The notes under the pieces were generated by a model. The model searched no databases. It was not told where the DNA came from and was given only the letters and a program-made list of their open reading frames with translations. From contig JAOXYC010077783.1 of NCBI GenBank assembly GCA_028565715.1, positions 1 through 14,340 on the forward strand: a stretch of 14,340 nt of DNA, given 5' to 3'. The position numbers and the translations under genes were made by a program. The stretch's first letter is position 1; each line of letters starts with the position of its first letter. Shown one piece after another: positions 1 through 7,081 of this stretch. The DNA is from Phoronis pallida (taxonomy: Eukaryota; Phoronida; Phoronidae).

Positions 1-52
1 ACCGGCTTTGAGAAGACTTGCGTCCGCGCGCGTCGACTAGACCGGTGTGGAG
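1..52 (+). CDS. TBL2: TBL2 probable 3' part of first coding exon
   Basis: The window opens in CpG-rich sequence ending GAG|GTAAGC, a near-consensus donor with the intron starting at 53. Read from base 1, all 17 codons are open, ending in CVRARRLDRCG, and one spare base remains. That is exactly what the next exon (starting at 801 with two bases of a split codon) needs. The product would be a basic stretch just after the N-terminal membrane anchor, which fits the layout of TBL2. This exon has no diagnostic residues of its own, so the call rests on donor quality, phase and position. It could instead be untranslated, with the start codon elsewhere. Confidence 0.5.
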
Positions 53-3000
53 GTAAGCCCGCTAGTTTTACTACAATATTTGGGTACAAGTTGTATATAG
101 CGGTCCCTCGTTCATTCCCGTTATTCAGTCAATATGTTTTAATTGACTGAATAACAGGAAGTAAACTAGGGACCGCTATATAAGACTTGTACCTATATTT
201 GCACTCGCTGTGAGGGCTAGCCCTTTTAGCCGATTAGTCAAAGTCGTTACATTCAGTGACTTGTGTTTGCTCTGAGCTCAGGGTCATGGGTTAGATTCCT
301 GTTAGAGGCGGTTTTATTTGTGATGTTATGATGATCACAATATATGGCGTAGTCAGCTATTTGGTAGCGGGATTTTCTCCTCAGGGTAGGGAGGTGTGTA
401 GTATTTGCAGTCTGTGATGACGTAAGACCCTTATTTATAGGAACGATATTTGCTTTCGCTATGAGGGCTACCCCTTTTAGCTGATTAGTCAAAGTCGTTG
501 CCTTCAGTGCCTTGTGTTTGCTCTGAGCTCAGGGTCATGGGTTCGATTCCTGGTAGGGGCGGTTTAATTTGTGATGTTATGATGATCACAATAATAGCTA
601 GCCACTCAGCTAGCGAAGCACCAGTTGGGCCATGAAACATTTTTCAAAAACATTTTCCTCAGTTGAGGGAATTAGGTCACGTGATGTGACCAAAATAGCT
701 GCTTGAACAGATTCATAATTATGTATTAAAATCAAGTTTCACAACGGTTGATAGTCTCTATATTGAAATTTGGAAGACTTATGTTTAAAATTCATTTCAG
801 TTGAGGAGAACTTGCCTACAACAAATGGGAATAAAGCGTCTACAACACAGTCTAAAAAACAAAAGTTTACACATCGTCAGAAGAAAGAGATACGCACCTT
901 CACCCATCCTTGGTTAGCAGGAACACTCAAAGGTCATTCAAGTCTGGTGCTAGGTTTGGACTTCAGTCCCAATGGAAAATATTTAGCTTCGTGTTCTGAA
1001 GGTAGTCATTTTATGAATGTGAAAAAAATAATAAAAAATTTGTTTGAATACAATAGACCACTGTATCTGTCTGTAGAATCTTTGAAAGTTTGTTTCAAGC
1101 TTGGCTTTTCTGATTTTTTACTACCATTTGTTAAATAAATGTTCACTTACTAGGTGAGTCGAGTTCATGATTGCAAACGTTTCAGTTCGGCCACTCCGAA
1201 CTTTTCTCAATTCTGACTGGATATTTGCTTGCGCGTGGGACTTCTTTTTTAACACTTGGTTATAAACAGGCACCAAGATTAATCCACCATCTCTGTTGAT
1301 CTTGGCGCCTGTTTACAACCAAGTGTTAAAAAAGAAGTCCCACGCGGAAGCAAATATCCAGTCAGTCTTTGATGTTTCAGTTCAGAGTGGCCAAACTGAA
1401 ACATCTGCGATCATAAACTCGACTCACCTAGTAAGTGAACATTTATTTAATATGATATCATCAGGAGAGTATGAACAATTAATTCTATCATACCATTTGT
1501 TAGTTGTTTTAATTATTTTTTGCTCTTATGAAATAGTAACATTTTGTTAACTTCATGTTCACATAAACTCACGAATGTACCTCATCCAGTTGGTTAATAA
1601 ATATATGCAAGTTCATCTAATACTGGACTTACGTTTTACGGTGTCTTTAAGGCTTGTCAAAGTCTTCAACTAGGCTGAAGGCACCAAGAGGGTTCTGTAG
1701 CACTGTCAGTGAGAATTGGTTTTATGTGTGTGTTTTATGGTTTATTCCAGACAGAGCGGTATTCCTGTGGAGTACAAAAGAGTTTGCCAGTAAAGAACAC
1801 AAGTCAATACGAGCAAATGTGGAGTTGGACCACGCAACAAATGTACGCTTTAGTCCAGACTCGAGGTTTGTTATATCTGCAGTTTATTGTATAAGTTATG
1901 TCAAATGATTATTATTATTAATGTATGAAAAATTAGGAATAATTTAATCCATATGATTTGAAACATAAATCATTAAAACACAAGCTTTCAAATGTTGGTT
2001 CTTCATCTTCCATTACTAATGCATGACACATTATTGATATTGGGCACATCAAGCTAAGAGGTGTAAATGCAATGCCCAAAGTCAAGGCTGTAAAATAAGT
2101 GTACATCTAGTATTAACATTATTTTGCAGAAATTTTATAGTTAGTCTTGGAAATGGCAACTGTATACGAGTGTATAGAATTGGCAAGAGAGACGACGGGT
2201 CTACTGGTAATATCGGTGCTGTGCTGGACTTTGAACAGGTTTGAATATTCTAATATTTATCGCTTTGTGGATATGGTACCGGTTATGGCTTTTTTAATGG
2301 AATCCTTACAACTATTTTACCTTATTTACATAGATATCCGTGTAATTATGATTTACCACATACTGATCATCTTGTATTGAAGAATTGATATGAATGTGAA
2401 ACTGAAAGTCATTTCATTTGCCTGAAAAAGTAGACAGATTTCTTGATATCTCAAAAGACCACAAATTACTGGATAACAATCTTATAATGAAACAATTTCC
2501 ATGAAAATTGGATGTTTTAACATGTTTAAAAACTGACTATGAACAATATTCTTTTGAGACAAATTCTCCTGCTATAGATATGACTGACATGCTCAAAAGA
2601 AGTAAACAATATATGACTCATTCTACATTGTAAGAGACAGGTATAATGTAAACTTGTTAATTTCAGAAACACACGCCGGAGATCATCAATGTAGGGATTG
2701 CCTCTAGTGGTAAATTTGTCATGAGTTGTCACCGTGATACAACACTCATTGTGTGGGACTTGAAGGGTGAGTATAATATGTCAGTGGTGTTTATTCTAAG
2801 ACTAGACATCGTTGGTGTCTTTGTTTTTAATCTTGTGATTGATGAAATGGTGTAATGTTTCTTCAAATATATTGAACACATTTATTCTGCGTAAAATTAC
2901 CATCACGGATTCTGGTTCAAAGTTCGGTTGGTGTCAATTCAGGATCTGTTTTTGTTGCTATGTTGCATTTTTTTGTCCAAACAAATCAAACTTCAAGCAC

Positions 3001-6000
3001 GACCGAGAAACTCATTTCATTGCTTTTCAAATTTTGTTTAGATATTTATTTAACACAAAGTCAAAACAATTAGGATGATAAAGCATATACCAATAAACAT
3101 AACTGTAAGTTGAATACCCAAATGAGTTTTATAAATTTTGAGTTTCTGACGGTTCATAATTAATTATGCAAAAAAATGAATATTCTTGATGTCAAATGTA
3201 GTGGTCGGACGATTGCTCGGAAACTCGAGCAATCGGTCAAGTGTCCCGGATTTCTGAGCGCTCGAGCCGAATTCAATACGCTCGACTTTCGCCGAGCGCT
3301 CTGGAATTCAAGAAAACATGCTCGCGGCGCCAGTTCAAGGTACTGAATCAATAAATACTCTTCACCAACCCTTTTTCACTTAAAATTAACCTTAGACATA
3401 CTTCTTATAATTACAGGAGAGATTCTAGCACGTGTGGACACACATCAGATGAACAACTCATATGGAGCAGTGTCACCTTGTGGCAGGTTTATAGCTTCAT
3501 CAGGTACAGGTCAAATTTATTGGTTTCAACGCATTCCTTATAAATTCAAAATTGTTTTACAAGAAATATTTTTGAATTTATAAGGAATACATTCATTGAT
3601 TTTCTAATTTGGATTTTATATTAAAAGTATAGTGTTATGAGTAATTGGTGGTTTGAACTCTCTTAGACATCATAAGTAGGATAGGTAGTAGGAATATTGT
3701 ACCGATGAAATCATCCTCTTTTTAAGATTCCAGAATGTCTTTAGACTCGGTTCTCAATACCACCGCGAGCGCTGTTTGCGAGAGTTAACACAGGCATCTC
3801 AAAAAGGTTGTTTAGCCATGACATCACACGGTCACTTTATAAGTGTACAGAGATGTTCAAAATGTATCTAGACCATGGAGAAATGGCCAATCGGTTGATT
3901 AATGAATTATGAAAGAAAAGAGATGGACTAGTGCAAATTTTTTAATGGCAGCGATGACTTTTCTTAAGATGACTTTTAGAACGACCCTACAACAACCTTA
4001 TGTGTTTTGACCTTCTCACATATGACCGCGTGATGTCATAAATCAGAGTAACACAGCAAGTTTTACTCTTGATTTAACCGTTGGTAGCGGCAGGTTTGGG
4101 GAATAAATGAGAGCCTAAATGAATGTCAGTGAATCCTGCCAGGTATTCAAAAACATAAAAGTGGCATAAGGAAATTGGTACAGCATTCCTTTAAATTGAA
4201 TTTGATTAGATTCTCTCCAGTAAAAATGTGCTATTTGCTTCACAGAATATGAGGCCTTTAAGCATCCTAGATTTAAAAAAAATCTTGACTATTTCAGGTT
4301 TCACTCCTGATGTCAAGGTTTGGGAGGTTGTGTTTGACAAAGGTGGTGAATTCTCTGAGGTGAAGAGAGCATTTGAACTCAAAGGTCATTCAGCCGGGGT
4401 ATACCACTTTGACTTCTCAAATGATTCAAGCAAGTAAGTAGAGTCCAATTCAGGGTCATAACTTAAACTTGTCCGTGGTGACTTATACAAGACTATTTGC
4501 AATAGTTGATAAAAATTCAACAATATGTAGCATGACTTATAAAGATCTGACATATTTAAAATTTCGTTCATAACCAAGCCGTTGTCAGATAAGTGATAGA
4601 GACAAACTGATCATGTGAGAAAATGTGATAACTTCTAGTGAAGGGTGCACTCAATCACATCTCTTCTTTTTGACAACATGCAAACTTATGCATCAGAACA
4701 ATGGCTTCAACAAATTGTTTTCTAATTCCAGGATGGCAACAGTGTCCAAAGATGGAACATGGAAGTTATGGAAAACTGATGGTAGGTTGAAGACTATGTT
4801 TTGTTAGAGCGAAAGTTTTTGGAATAATTCTGTATAATTTTGAGGGTTTTTCACTTCAAGTTAAGAATCCTTACTTGCATCCGAGTCAAAAAAATTCTGC
4901 AAAGGGGTGATTTGAGAGCTTTTGTGTCTGATTTTAACCTATTCTTAAGAGCTCTGAAATCACACCTTACAGATTTTTTGAATTTTTTACTCAGATGCAA
5001 GTAAGTTGTGTTCAAAAAAGAACTCATACACCAAATTTCTAGTTGTATTGCATTTTGATGATAGATTTGAACCAACGCAGAGACAATCTTTAATAGTAAT
5101 GCTTTGATGAAAGATAAATATTAATAATGAAATTGACAGAAATTACAATTGTAAGATGTCCAACATTTGCTAAAATATCAAACTTCAATTCCAGTTGAAT
5201 ACCAAAAGAAGCAGGACCCATATCTGTTGATCACCGGCAAGTATGATCACTCGGGTCCAGGTCGTATTGCTCTATGTCCATTTGGCCGAACGGTGGCCGT
5301 GTCTCAAGGAACAAATATTTCAGTCTTCTCAGCAGTCAGTGGCCAACACGAAAAGACAATAGAGGAAGCTCATACAGGTAAAGTTCAATTTATTTTTAAT
5401 TTTGTTATACTGGATTGTCAGTGTGCTGGAGTGAAGTGTGGAAACAATTGGGCCAAACTCTAATGGGGGGTTTTGGCATTCACTCATCTTCTAAAATTGA
5501 AATAAAAAAGGTGTTAAAATGGGACAGTTTGTCTGAATTGAAATTTTGTTTCTATGACGAACAGATGATTTCACGCTGTATAGTCTCATATCACAGGCAT
5601 GTGCAGTCCCCACTATCAGTTATCAGGCCAAGGCTTGACAGCAAATTGTCAACTTGACAATGAAATCTCTTGCAAATAAAAGCATGAGTTGCATTATTTT
5701 GCAGTCAAACCTCGATTTGGATTTAAAATGTCATCTTTGTGCAGCTGGATTATTATGTTACGAGATGCGATTCTAACAGTATTTTCACTACTTTTTCAGC
5801 TCCAATCAATGCACTCAAGTTTGACAACAGTGGTAAATACCTGGTGTCAACCGGTGACCGACATATCCACGCCTTCCATAACATAGTAGGATACAGAGCT
5901 ACTATTGAGGAACTTGAGGTGACGAAGAAGACAGCCAAGAACCCTGCACATAGGCAGAGGGTACAGGATCAAATTGACACGGCAAAGTATAATTTTTCGT

Positions 6001-6367
6001 CTAAAAACTTTTTGAACGAGAAAAATTTCTTAGATTAAGGTTGTGAGGAATATGCAACATTTGTTGATCTTAATTCAACTTGTATTGACAGGTAGATGTA
6101 AATTCCATGAAATTTATTCCGAAAAATACCAGTTGATCGCATTATAAAAGAACAAAGAAACATTACAAATATTGGAGCCGTATTTTAAATTAACACGATC
6201 TCGAATTAGGTTTAATCGTTTACATTTTAATTAGTGCCTGTCTGATGAATGTCACCTAACCCAAATGTAATGATTTATCTAGATCTATTGTTAGAAATGC
6301 AGAACAAAAGACCTTTCTTTTCTTTTTCAGAAACTCTTTGAAAGACATTCTTGGAGAAGAGTTGTGA
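1..6367 (+). CDS. TBL2: TBL2 (transducin beta-like 2), WD40 protein; 5'-partial gene, ten certain exons plus a probable partial first exon
   Basis: Join 1-52 (probable), 801-1001, 1751-1865, 2130-2238, 2667-2766, 3417-3503, 4298-4433, 4732-4781, 5195-5377, 5800-5986, 6331-6367 (stop TGA 6365-6367). All introns are GT..AG and phases match at every junction, giving 1257 nt, or 418 residues plus stop. The human family member is about 447 residues, so roughly 30 N-terminal residues, including the membrane anchor, lie upstream. Seven WD-type blades can be seen: LKGHSSLVLGLDFSPNGKYL; ANVELDHATNVRFSPDSR; IINVGIASSGKFVMS; MNNSYGAVSPCGRFIASSG with TPDVKVWEV; FELKGHSAGVYHFDFSNDSS then MATVSKDGTWKLW; RIALCPFGRTVAVS; INALKFDNSGKYLVSTGDR. 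The segments ANVELDHAT, FTPDVKVWEV, VSKDGTWKLW and KKQDPYLL are diagnostic of TBL2 among WD40 proteins. A basic, helical C-terminal tail follows. From family knowledge, TBL2 is an ER-membrane protein that associates with PERK in ER stress and lies in the human Williams-Beuren region. No frameshift or premature stop is seen. Confidence 0.93.
83..193. mobile_element. Short foldback (MITE-like) element with 7-bp target duplication
   Basis: The left arm starts GGTACAAG at 83 and the right arm ends CTTGTACC at 193. They pair along about 50 bases with few mismatches; the innermost part TTATTCAGTCAAT (121-133) pairs perfectly with ATTGACTGAATAA around an 8-base loop at 134-141. The direct repeat ATATTTG flanks the element at 76-82 and 195-201, with one extra base at 194, as expected for a target-site duplication. 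The right flank is the first base of the repeat unit described at 195, so the element appears to have inserted at the edge of that repeat. Confidence 0.75.
195..591 (+). repeat. Two direct copies of a B-box-bearing, SINE-like repeat, 251 bp apart
   Basis: Bases 195-340 and 446-591 are about 90 percent identical by eye at a fixed offset of 251. Both run from ATATTTGC through a GCTCTGAGCTCAGGGTCATG block to GTGATGTTATGATGATCACA. The second copy carries GGTTCGATTCC (540-550), a good match to the RNA polymerase III B box of tRNAs and tRNA-derived SINEs; the first copy has GGTTAGATTCC. Upstream, TTTTAGCTGATTAGTC resembles a weak A box. The cloverleaf stems pair poorly, so this is a decayed tRNA-derived repeat and not a tRNA gene. 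About 105 bp of unrelated sequence (341-445) lies between the copies. Confidence 0.65.
801..1001 (+). CDS. TBL2: TBL2 exon 2: linker and first WD blade
   Basis: The exon lies between acceptor TTCATTTCAG (ends 800) and donor AAG|GTAGTC (intron from 1002). It opens with two bases of a split codon and closes with one. It encodes VEENLPTTNGNKAS, a lysine-rich linker (SKKQKFTHRQKKEIRTF), then the first WD blade with GHSSLVLGLDFSPNGKYLAS. The open frame continues beyond 1001 to a stop at 1136, but the next exon resumes the conserved blade, so 1001 is the splice point. Confidence 0.93.
1134..1490 (+). mobile_element. Foldback element copy A with 12-bp target duplication and one-sided tail (TBL2 intron 2)
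   Basis: TACCATTTGTTA occurs at 1122-1133 and again at 1491-1502, bounding a 357-bp insertion. Inside is a long inverted repeat: the 35 bases 1131-1165 pair perfectly with 1416-1450, and pairing continues with mismatches to a turn near 1280-1300. The right arm is followed by a single-copy tail (1451-1490) that includes 22 bases (1458-1479) identical, on the opposite strand, to the tail of copy B at 10894-10915. The terminus reads CTTACTAGGTGAGT, which is also a perfect splice-donor consensus. No coding capacity is visible. The copy is in the same sense as its host gene. Confidence 0.85.
1751..1865 (+). CDS. TBL2: TBL2 exon 3: end of blade 1 and start of blade 2
   Basis: Acceptor TTTATTCCAG ends at 1750 and donor AG|GTTTGT starts at 1866; entry phase 1, exit phase 2. 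The split codon GAC gives DRAVFLWSTKEF, then the TBL2-specific RANVELDHAT and VRFSPDSR. The exon is nearly the same as the corresponding human stretch in spacing. Confidence 0.96.
2130..2238 (+). CDS. TBL2: TBL2 exon 4: blade 2 and linker
   Basis: Acceptor ATTTTGCAG ends at 2129 and donor CAG|GTTTGA starts at 2239; entry phase 2, exit phase 0. It encodes NFIVSLGNGNCIRVYRIG, then a variable acidic loop (KRDDGSTGNIGAVLDFEQ) that matches in position the loop between blades 2 and 3 of vertebrate TBL2. Confidence 0.93.
2239..2666 (+). other. TBL2 intron 4; possible eroded coding remnant within
   Basis: This GT..AG intron contains no repeat that I recognise. Bases 2438-2632 read on the + strand as about 64 codons with a single internal stop (near 2507-2509) and protein-like composition (for example SKDHKLLDNNLIMKQF, then PAIDMTDMLKRSKQY). 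I do not recognise it, and it may be chance. The reverse-strand frame at 2526-2732 is a shadow. Confidence 0.4.
2667..2766 (+). CDS. TBL2: TBL2 exon 5: blade 3
   Basis: Acceptor AATTTCAG ends at 2666 and donor AAG|GGTGAG gives an intron from 2767; phases 0 to 1. It encodes KHTPEIINVGIASSGKFVM, then SCHRDTTLIVWDLKG, a canonical WD blade ending in VWD, equivalent to the human blade ending LIWSLKG. Confidence 0.95.
2767..3416 (+). other. TBL2 intron 5, with a GC/CpG-rich patch
   Basis: Most of the intron is AT-rich and featureless. Bases 3201-3330 stand out as GC- and CpG-rich and contain a hairpin (CGATTGCTCG 3210-3219 with CGAGCAATCG 3226-3235, loop of 6) and a direct repeat around GAGCGCTC...AATTCAA at about 3257-3275 and 3293-3311. 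The patch is probably a fragment of a repeat with different base composition. The reverse-strand frame across it is not supported as a gene. Confidence 0.55.
3417..3503 (+). CDS. TBL2: TBL2 exon 6: start of blade 4
   Basis: Acceptor AATTACAG ends at 3416 and donor CAG|GTACAG starts at 3504; phases 1 to 1. It encodes EILARVDTHQMNNSYGAVSP and then CGRFIASS. The QMNN and AVSPCGRF motifs are distinctive of TBL2. Confidence 0.95.
3504..4297 (+). other. TBL2 intron 6, repeat-bearing
   Basis: Besides the hairpin at 3533-3588, the intron has an inverted repeat ATGACATCACACGGTCA (3818-3834) against 4023-4039 (16 of 17 bases pair). The outer and inner sequences pair poorly, suggesting the termini or subterminal parts of a decayed element of at least about 220 bp. 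There is no coding sequence. The acceptor is ACTATTTCAG ending at 4297. Confidence 0.55.
3533..3588. repeat. Perfect 19-bp inverted repeat (hairpin) in TBL2 intron 6
   Basis: ATTCCTTATAAATTCAAAA at 3533-3551 is the exact reverse complement of 3570-3588, around an 18-base loop. A perfect stem of this length in an intron is either a short palindromic repeat or a structured RNA element; the sequence does not say which. Confidence 0.8.
4298..4433 (+). CDS. TBL2: TBL2 exon 7: end of blade 4 and start of blade 5
   Basis: Phases 1 to 2; donor AA|GTAAGT at 4434. It encodes GFTPDVKVWEVVFDKGGEF, then RAFELKGHSAG and FDFSNDSS. FTPDVKVWEV and FELKGHSA are nearly invariant in TBL2 and make the family call secure. 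Confidence 0.97.
4732..4781 (+). CDS. TBL2: TBL2 exon 8: blade 5 micro-exon
   Basis: This is a 50-nt exon between acceptor AATTCCAG (ends 4731) and donor ATG|GTAGGT (intron from 4782); phases 2 to 1. It encodes KMATVSKDGTWKLWKTD, matching the human MASVSKDGTWKLWDTD segment. Confidence 0.96.
4872..5093 (+). mobile_element. Truncated copy of the 7789-8130 foldback family (TBL2 intron 8)
   Basis: ACTTGCATC (4872-4880) and GATGCAAGT (4994-5002) begin a foldback whose arms pair with mismatches through the AAAAAATTC and AAAGGGGTGATTT segments. The right flank 5003-5093 matches the outer right arm of the element at 7789-8130, sharing AAATTTCTAGTTG, CCAACG, GAGACA and ATCTTTAATAG. The matching outer left arm is absent, so this copy is 5'-truncated or internally rearranged. 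It lies wholly in the intron 4782-5194. Confidence 0.75.
5195..5377 (+). CDS. TBL2: TBL2 exon 9: blade 6
   Basis: Acceptor AATTCCAG ends at 5194 and donor CAG|GTAAAG starts at 5378; phases 1 to 1. It encodes VEYQKKQDPYLLITGKYD, then GRIALCPFGRTVAVSQGTN and VSGQHEKTIEEAHTG. VEYxKKQDPYLL is a TBL2 signature. Confidence 0.96.
5378..5799 (+). other. TBL2 intron 9, nothing recognised
   Basis: This is a 422-bp GT..AG intron, AT-rich with a CTACTTTTTCAG acceptor. The open frames within it have no family resemblance and no exon-like boundaries. No inverted repeat was noticed. Confidence 0.7.
5800..5986 (+). CDS. TBL2: TBL2 exon 10: blade 7 and C-terminal helix
   Basis: Phases 1 to 2. The donor is AA|GTATAA at 5987, a weaker site. 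It encodes PINALKFDNSGKYLVSTGDR, then HAFHNIVGYRATIEELE and a basic helical tail (VTKKTAKNPAHRQRVQDQID) that corresponds to the vertebrate HNTPGHRAMVEEMQ... tail. Reading through 5986 stays open to 6036, so an unspliced alternative end is possible, but the next exon restores the family C terminus. Confidence 0.93.
5987..6330 (+). other. TBL2 intron 10, nothing recognised
   Basis: This is a 344-bp AT-rich intron ending in a strong polypyrimidine tract (CTTTCTTTTCTTTTTCAG). I see no repeat or gene in it. Confidence 0.7.
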
Positions 6368-6540
6368 TGGAGCGAGCCAAGCTGAGCTCTAGATGATCTG
6401 CAGCAGTTTTATCTGATAGGCTGGGCAATGTTACTTTGCCTGGATGTTTTGAATTTTATAAACCAATTTAAGATTTATTCATGAATGCCATTTCTCTGGA
6501 AATAATTGTTATTGCAATAAATTATTATTTTCGTTATTTC
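6331..6540 (+). CDS. TBL2: TBL2 terminal exon: last 11 codons, stop at 6365-6367, and short 3' UTR
   Basis: The coding part is 6331-6367. With the AA carried from the previous exon it reads KNSLKDILGEEL then TGA, parallel to the LKSLGALKK end of the human protein. The 3' UTR from 6368 holds a canonical poly(A) signal at 6516-6521, followed by T/GT-rich sequence (GTTATTTCTTGTTTTTTATT), so cleavage probably falls near 6535-6545. Confidence 0.88.
6516..6521 (+). terminator. AATAAA polyadenylation signal of TBL2
   Basis: This is a canonical hexamer 149 bp past the stop codon and just upstream of a T/GT-rich element. It is the first AATAAA after the TBL2 stop. Confidence 0.8.
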
Positions 6541-6670
6541 TTGTTTTTTATTCCACAAGTTACCAGTGATTTAGTAAAACTCTTTCACAAAAGTTTTATA
6601 TTTCCAAAATTGTATGAATCTTTCTTGCGTTTTGTTCTGGAATGAGCAAGATCCCCTCATATCCATTTAA

Positions 6671-6717
6671 AAACTTTTCATGCAATAATTGAGATGCAAT
6701 TATTTCATGAAAAGTTT
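6671..6717. repeat. 21-bp near-perfect hairpin
   Basis: Bases 6671-6691 pair with 6697-6717 (20 of 21 positions), starting AAACTTTTCATG and closing on a 5-base loop. It lies 150 bp beyond the TBL2 poly(A) signal. A relic of a small palindromic repeat is the simplest reading. A small-RNA precursor is possible, but the stem is short for one. Confidence 0.75.
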
Positions 6718-6844
6718 CAGGAAATCAATTTCAAAGTTTTGATCATTTATGAAGTAGTTACTTACAAGTACTCGCTTGATCGAGATATAACAAAGAATTC
6801 TTTGTTTTAAGGATTATTTATTTGGCATGTTAAAGTTGTACATC

Positions 6845-7081
6845 GCTACTTACGAATGTGAAATTATCAACTATTGAATGAGGTCTTTTGCGTTGGATTG
6901 TTTGTTACAAATTGCATCCTTACATTCATCTGTGACTTGATGAAATATCTCGACGGGTCACCAAGATAACTGAGATAAACTGTTACGTATTAACACCTGG
7001 TTTTAAAATGATCAAATTGTGTTTCAGAAACTGATGAAGCGTCGTGTTACAATAATTGATAATTCTACATTCATAAGTAGC
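6845..7081. repeat. Inverted repeat of 32-bp arms (decayed foldback element)
   Basis: Bases 6845-6876 and 7050-7081 are reverse complements at 28 of 32 positions, sharing GCTACTTA and AATTATCAA. About 170 bp of unpaired sequence separates them. Pairing is weaker outside the arms. The arrangement suggests an old terminal-inverted-repeat element; no target duplication was identified. Confidence 0.6.

Larger units (their letters stand above)
53..800 (+). other. TBL2 intron 1 (presumed), filled with repeats
   Basis: The intron would run from GTAAGC at 53 to the TTTCAG acceptor ending at 800. It holds the foldback element at 83-193, the duplicated B-box repeat at 195-591, and about 200 bp of AT-rich sequence (592-800) with no recognisable feature. 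The reverse-strand open frame near 253-492 is only the shadow of these repeats. Confidence 0.5.

Noticed and set aside
253-492. 79-codon - strand open frame
   Set aside because: It lies across the duplicated B-box repeat and has no resemblance to a known protein.
3160-3351. 63-codon - strand frame across the CpG-rich patch
   Set aside because: GC-rich sequence depletes stop codons; no family resemblance.
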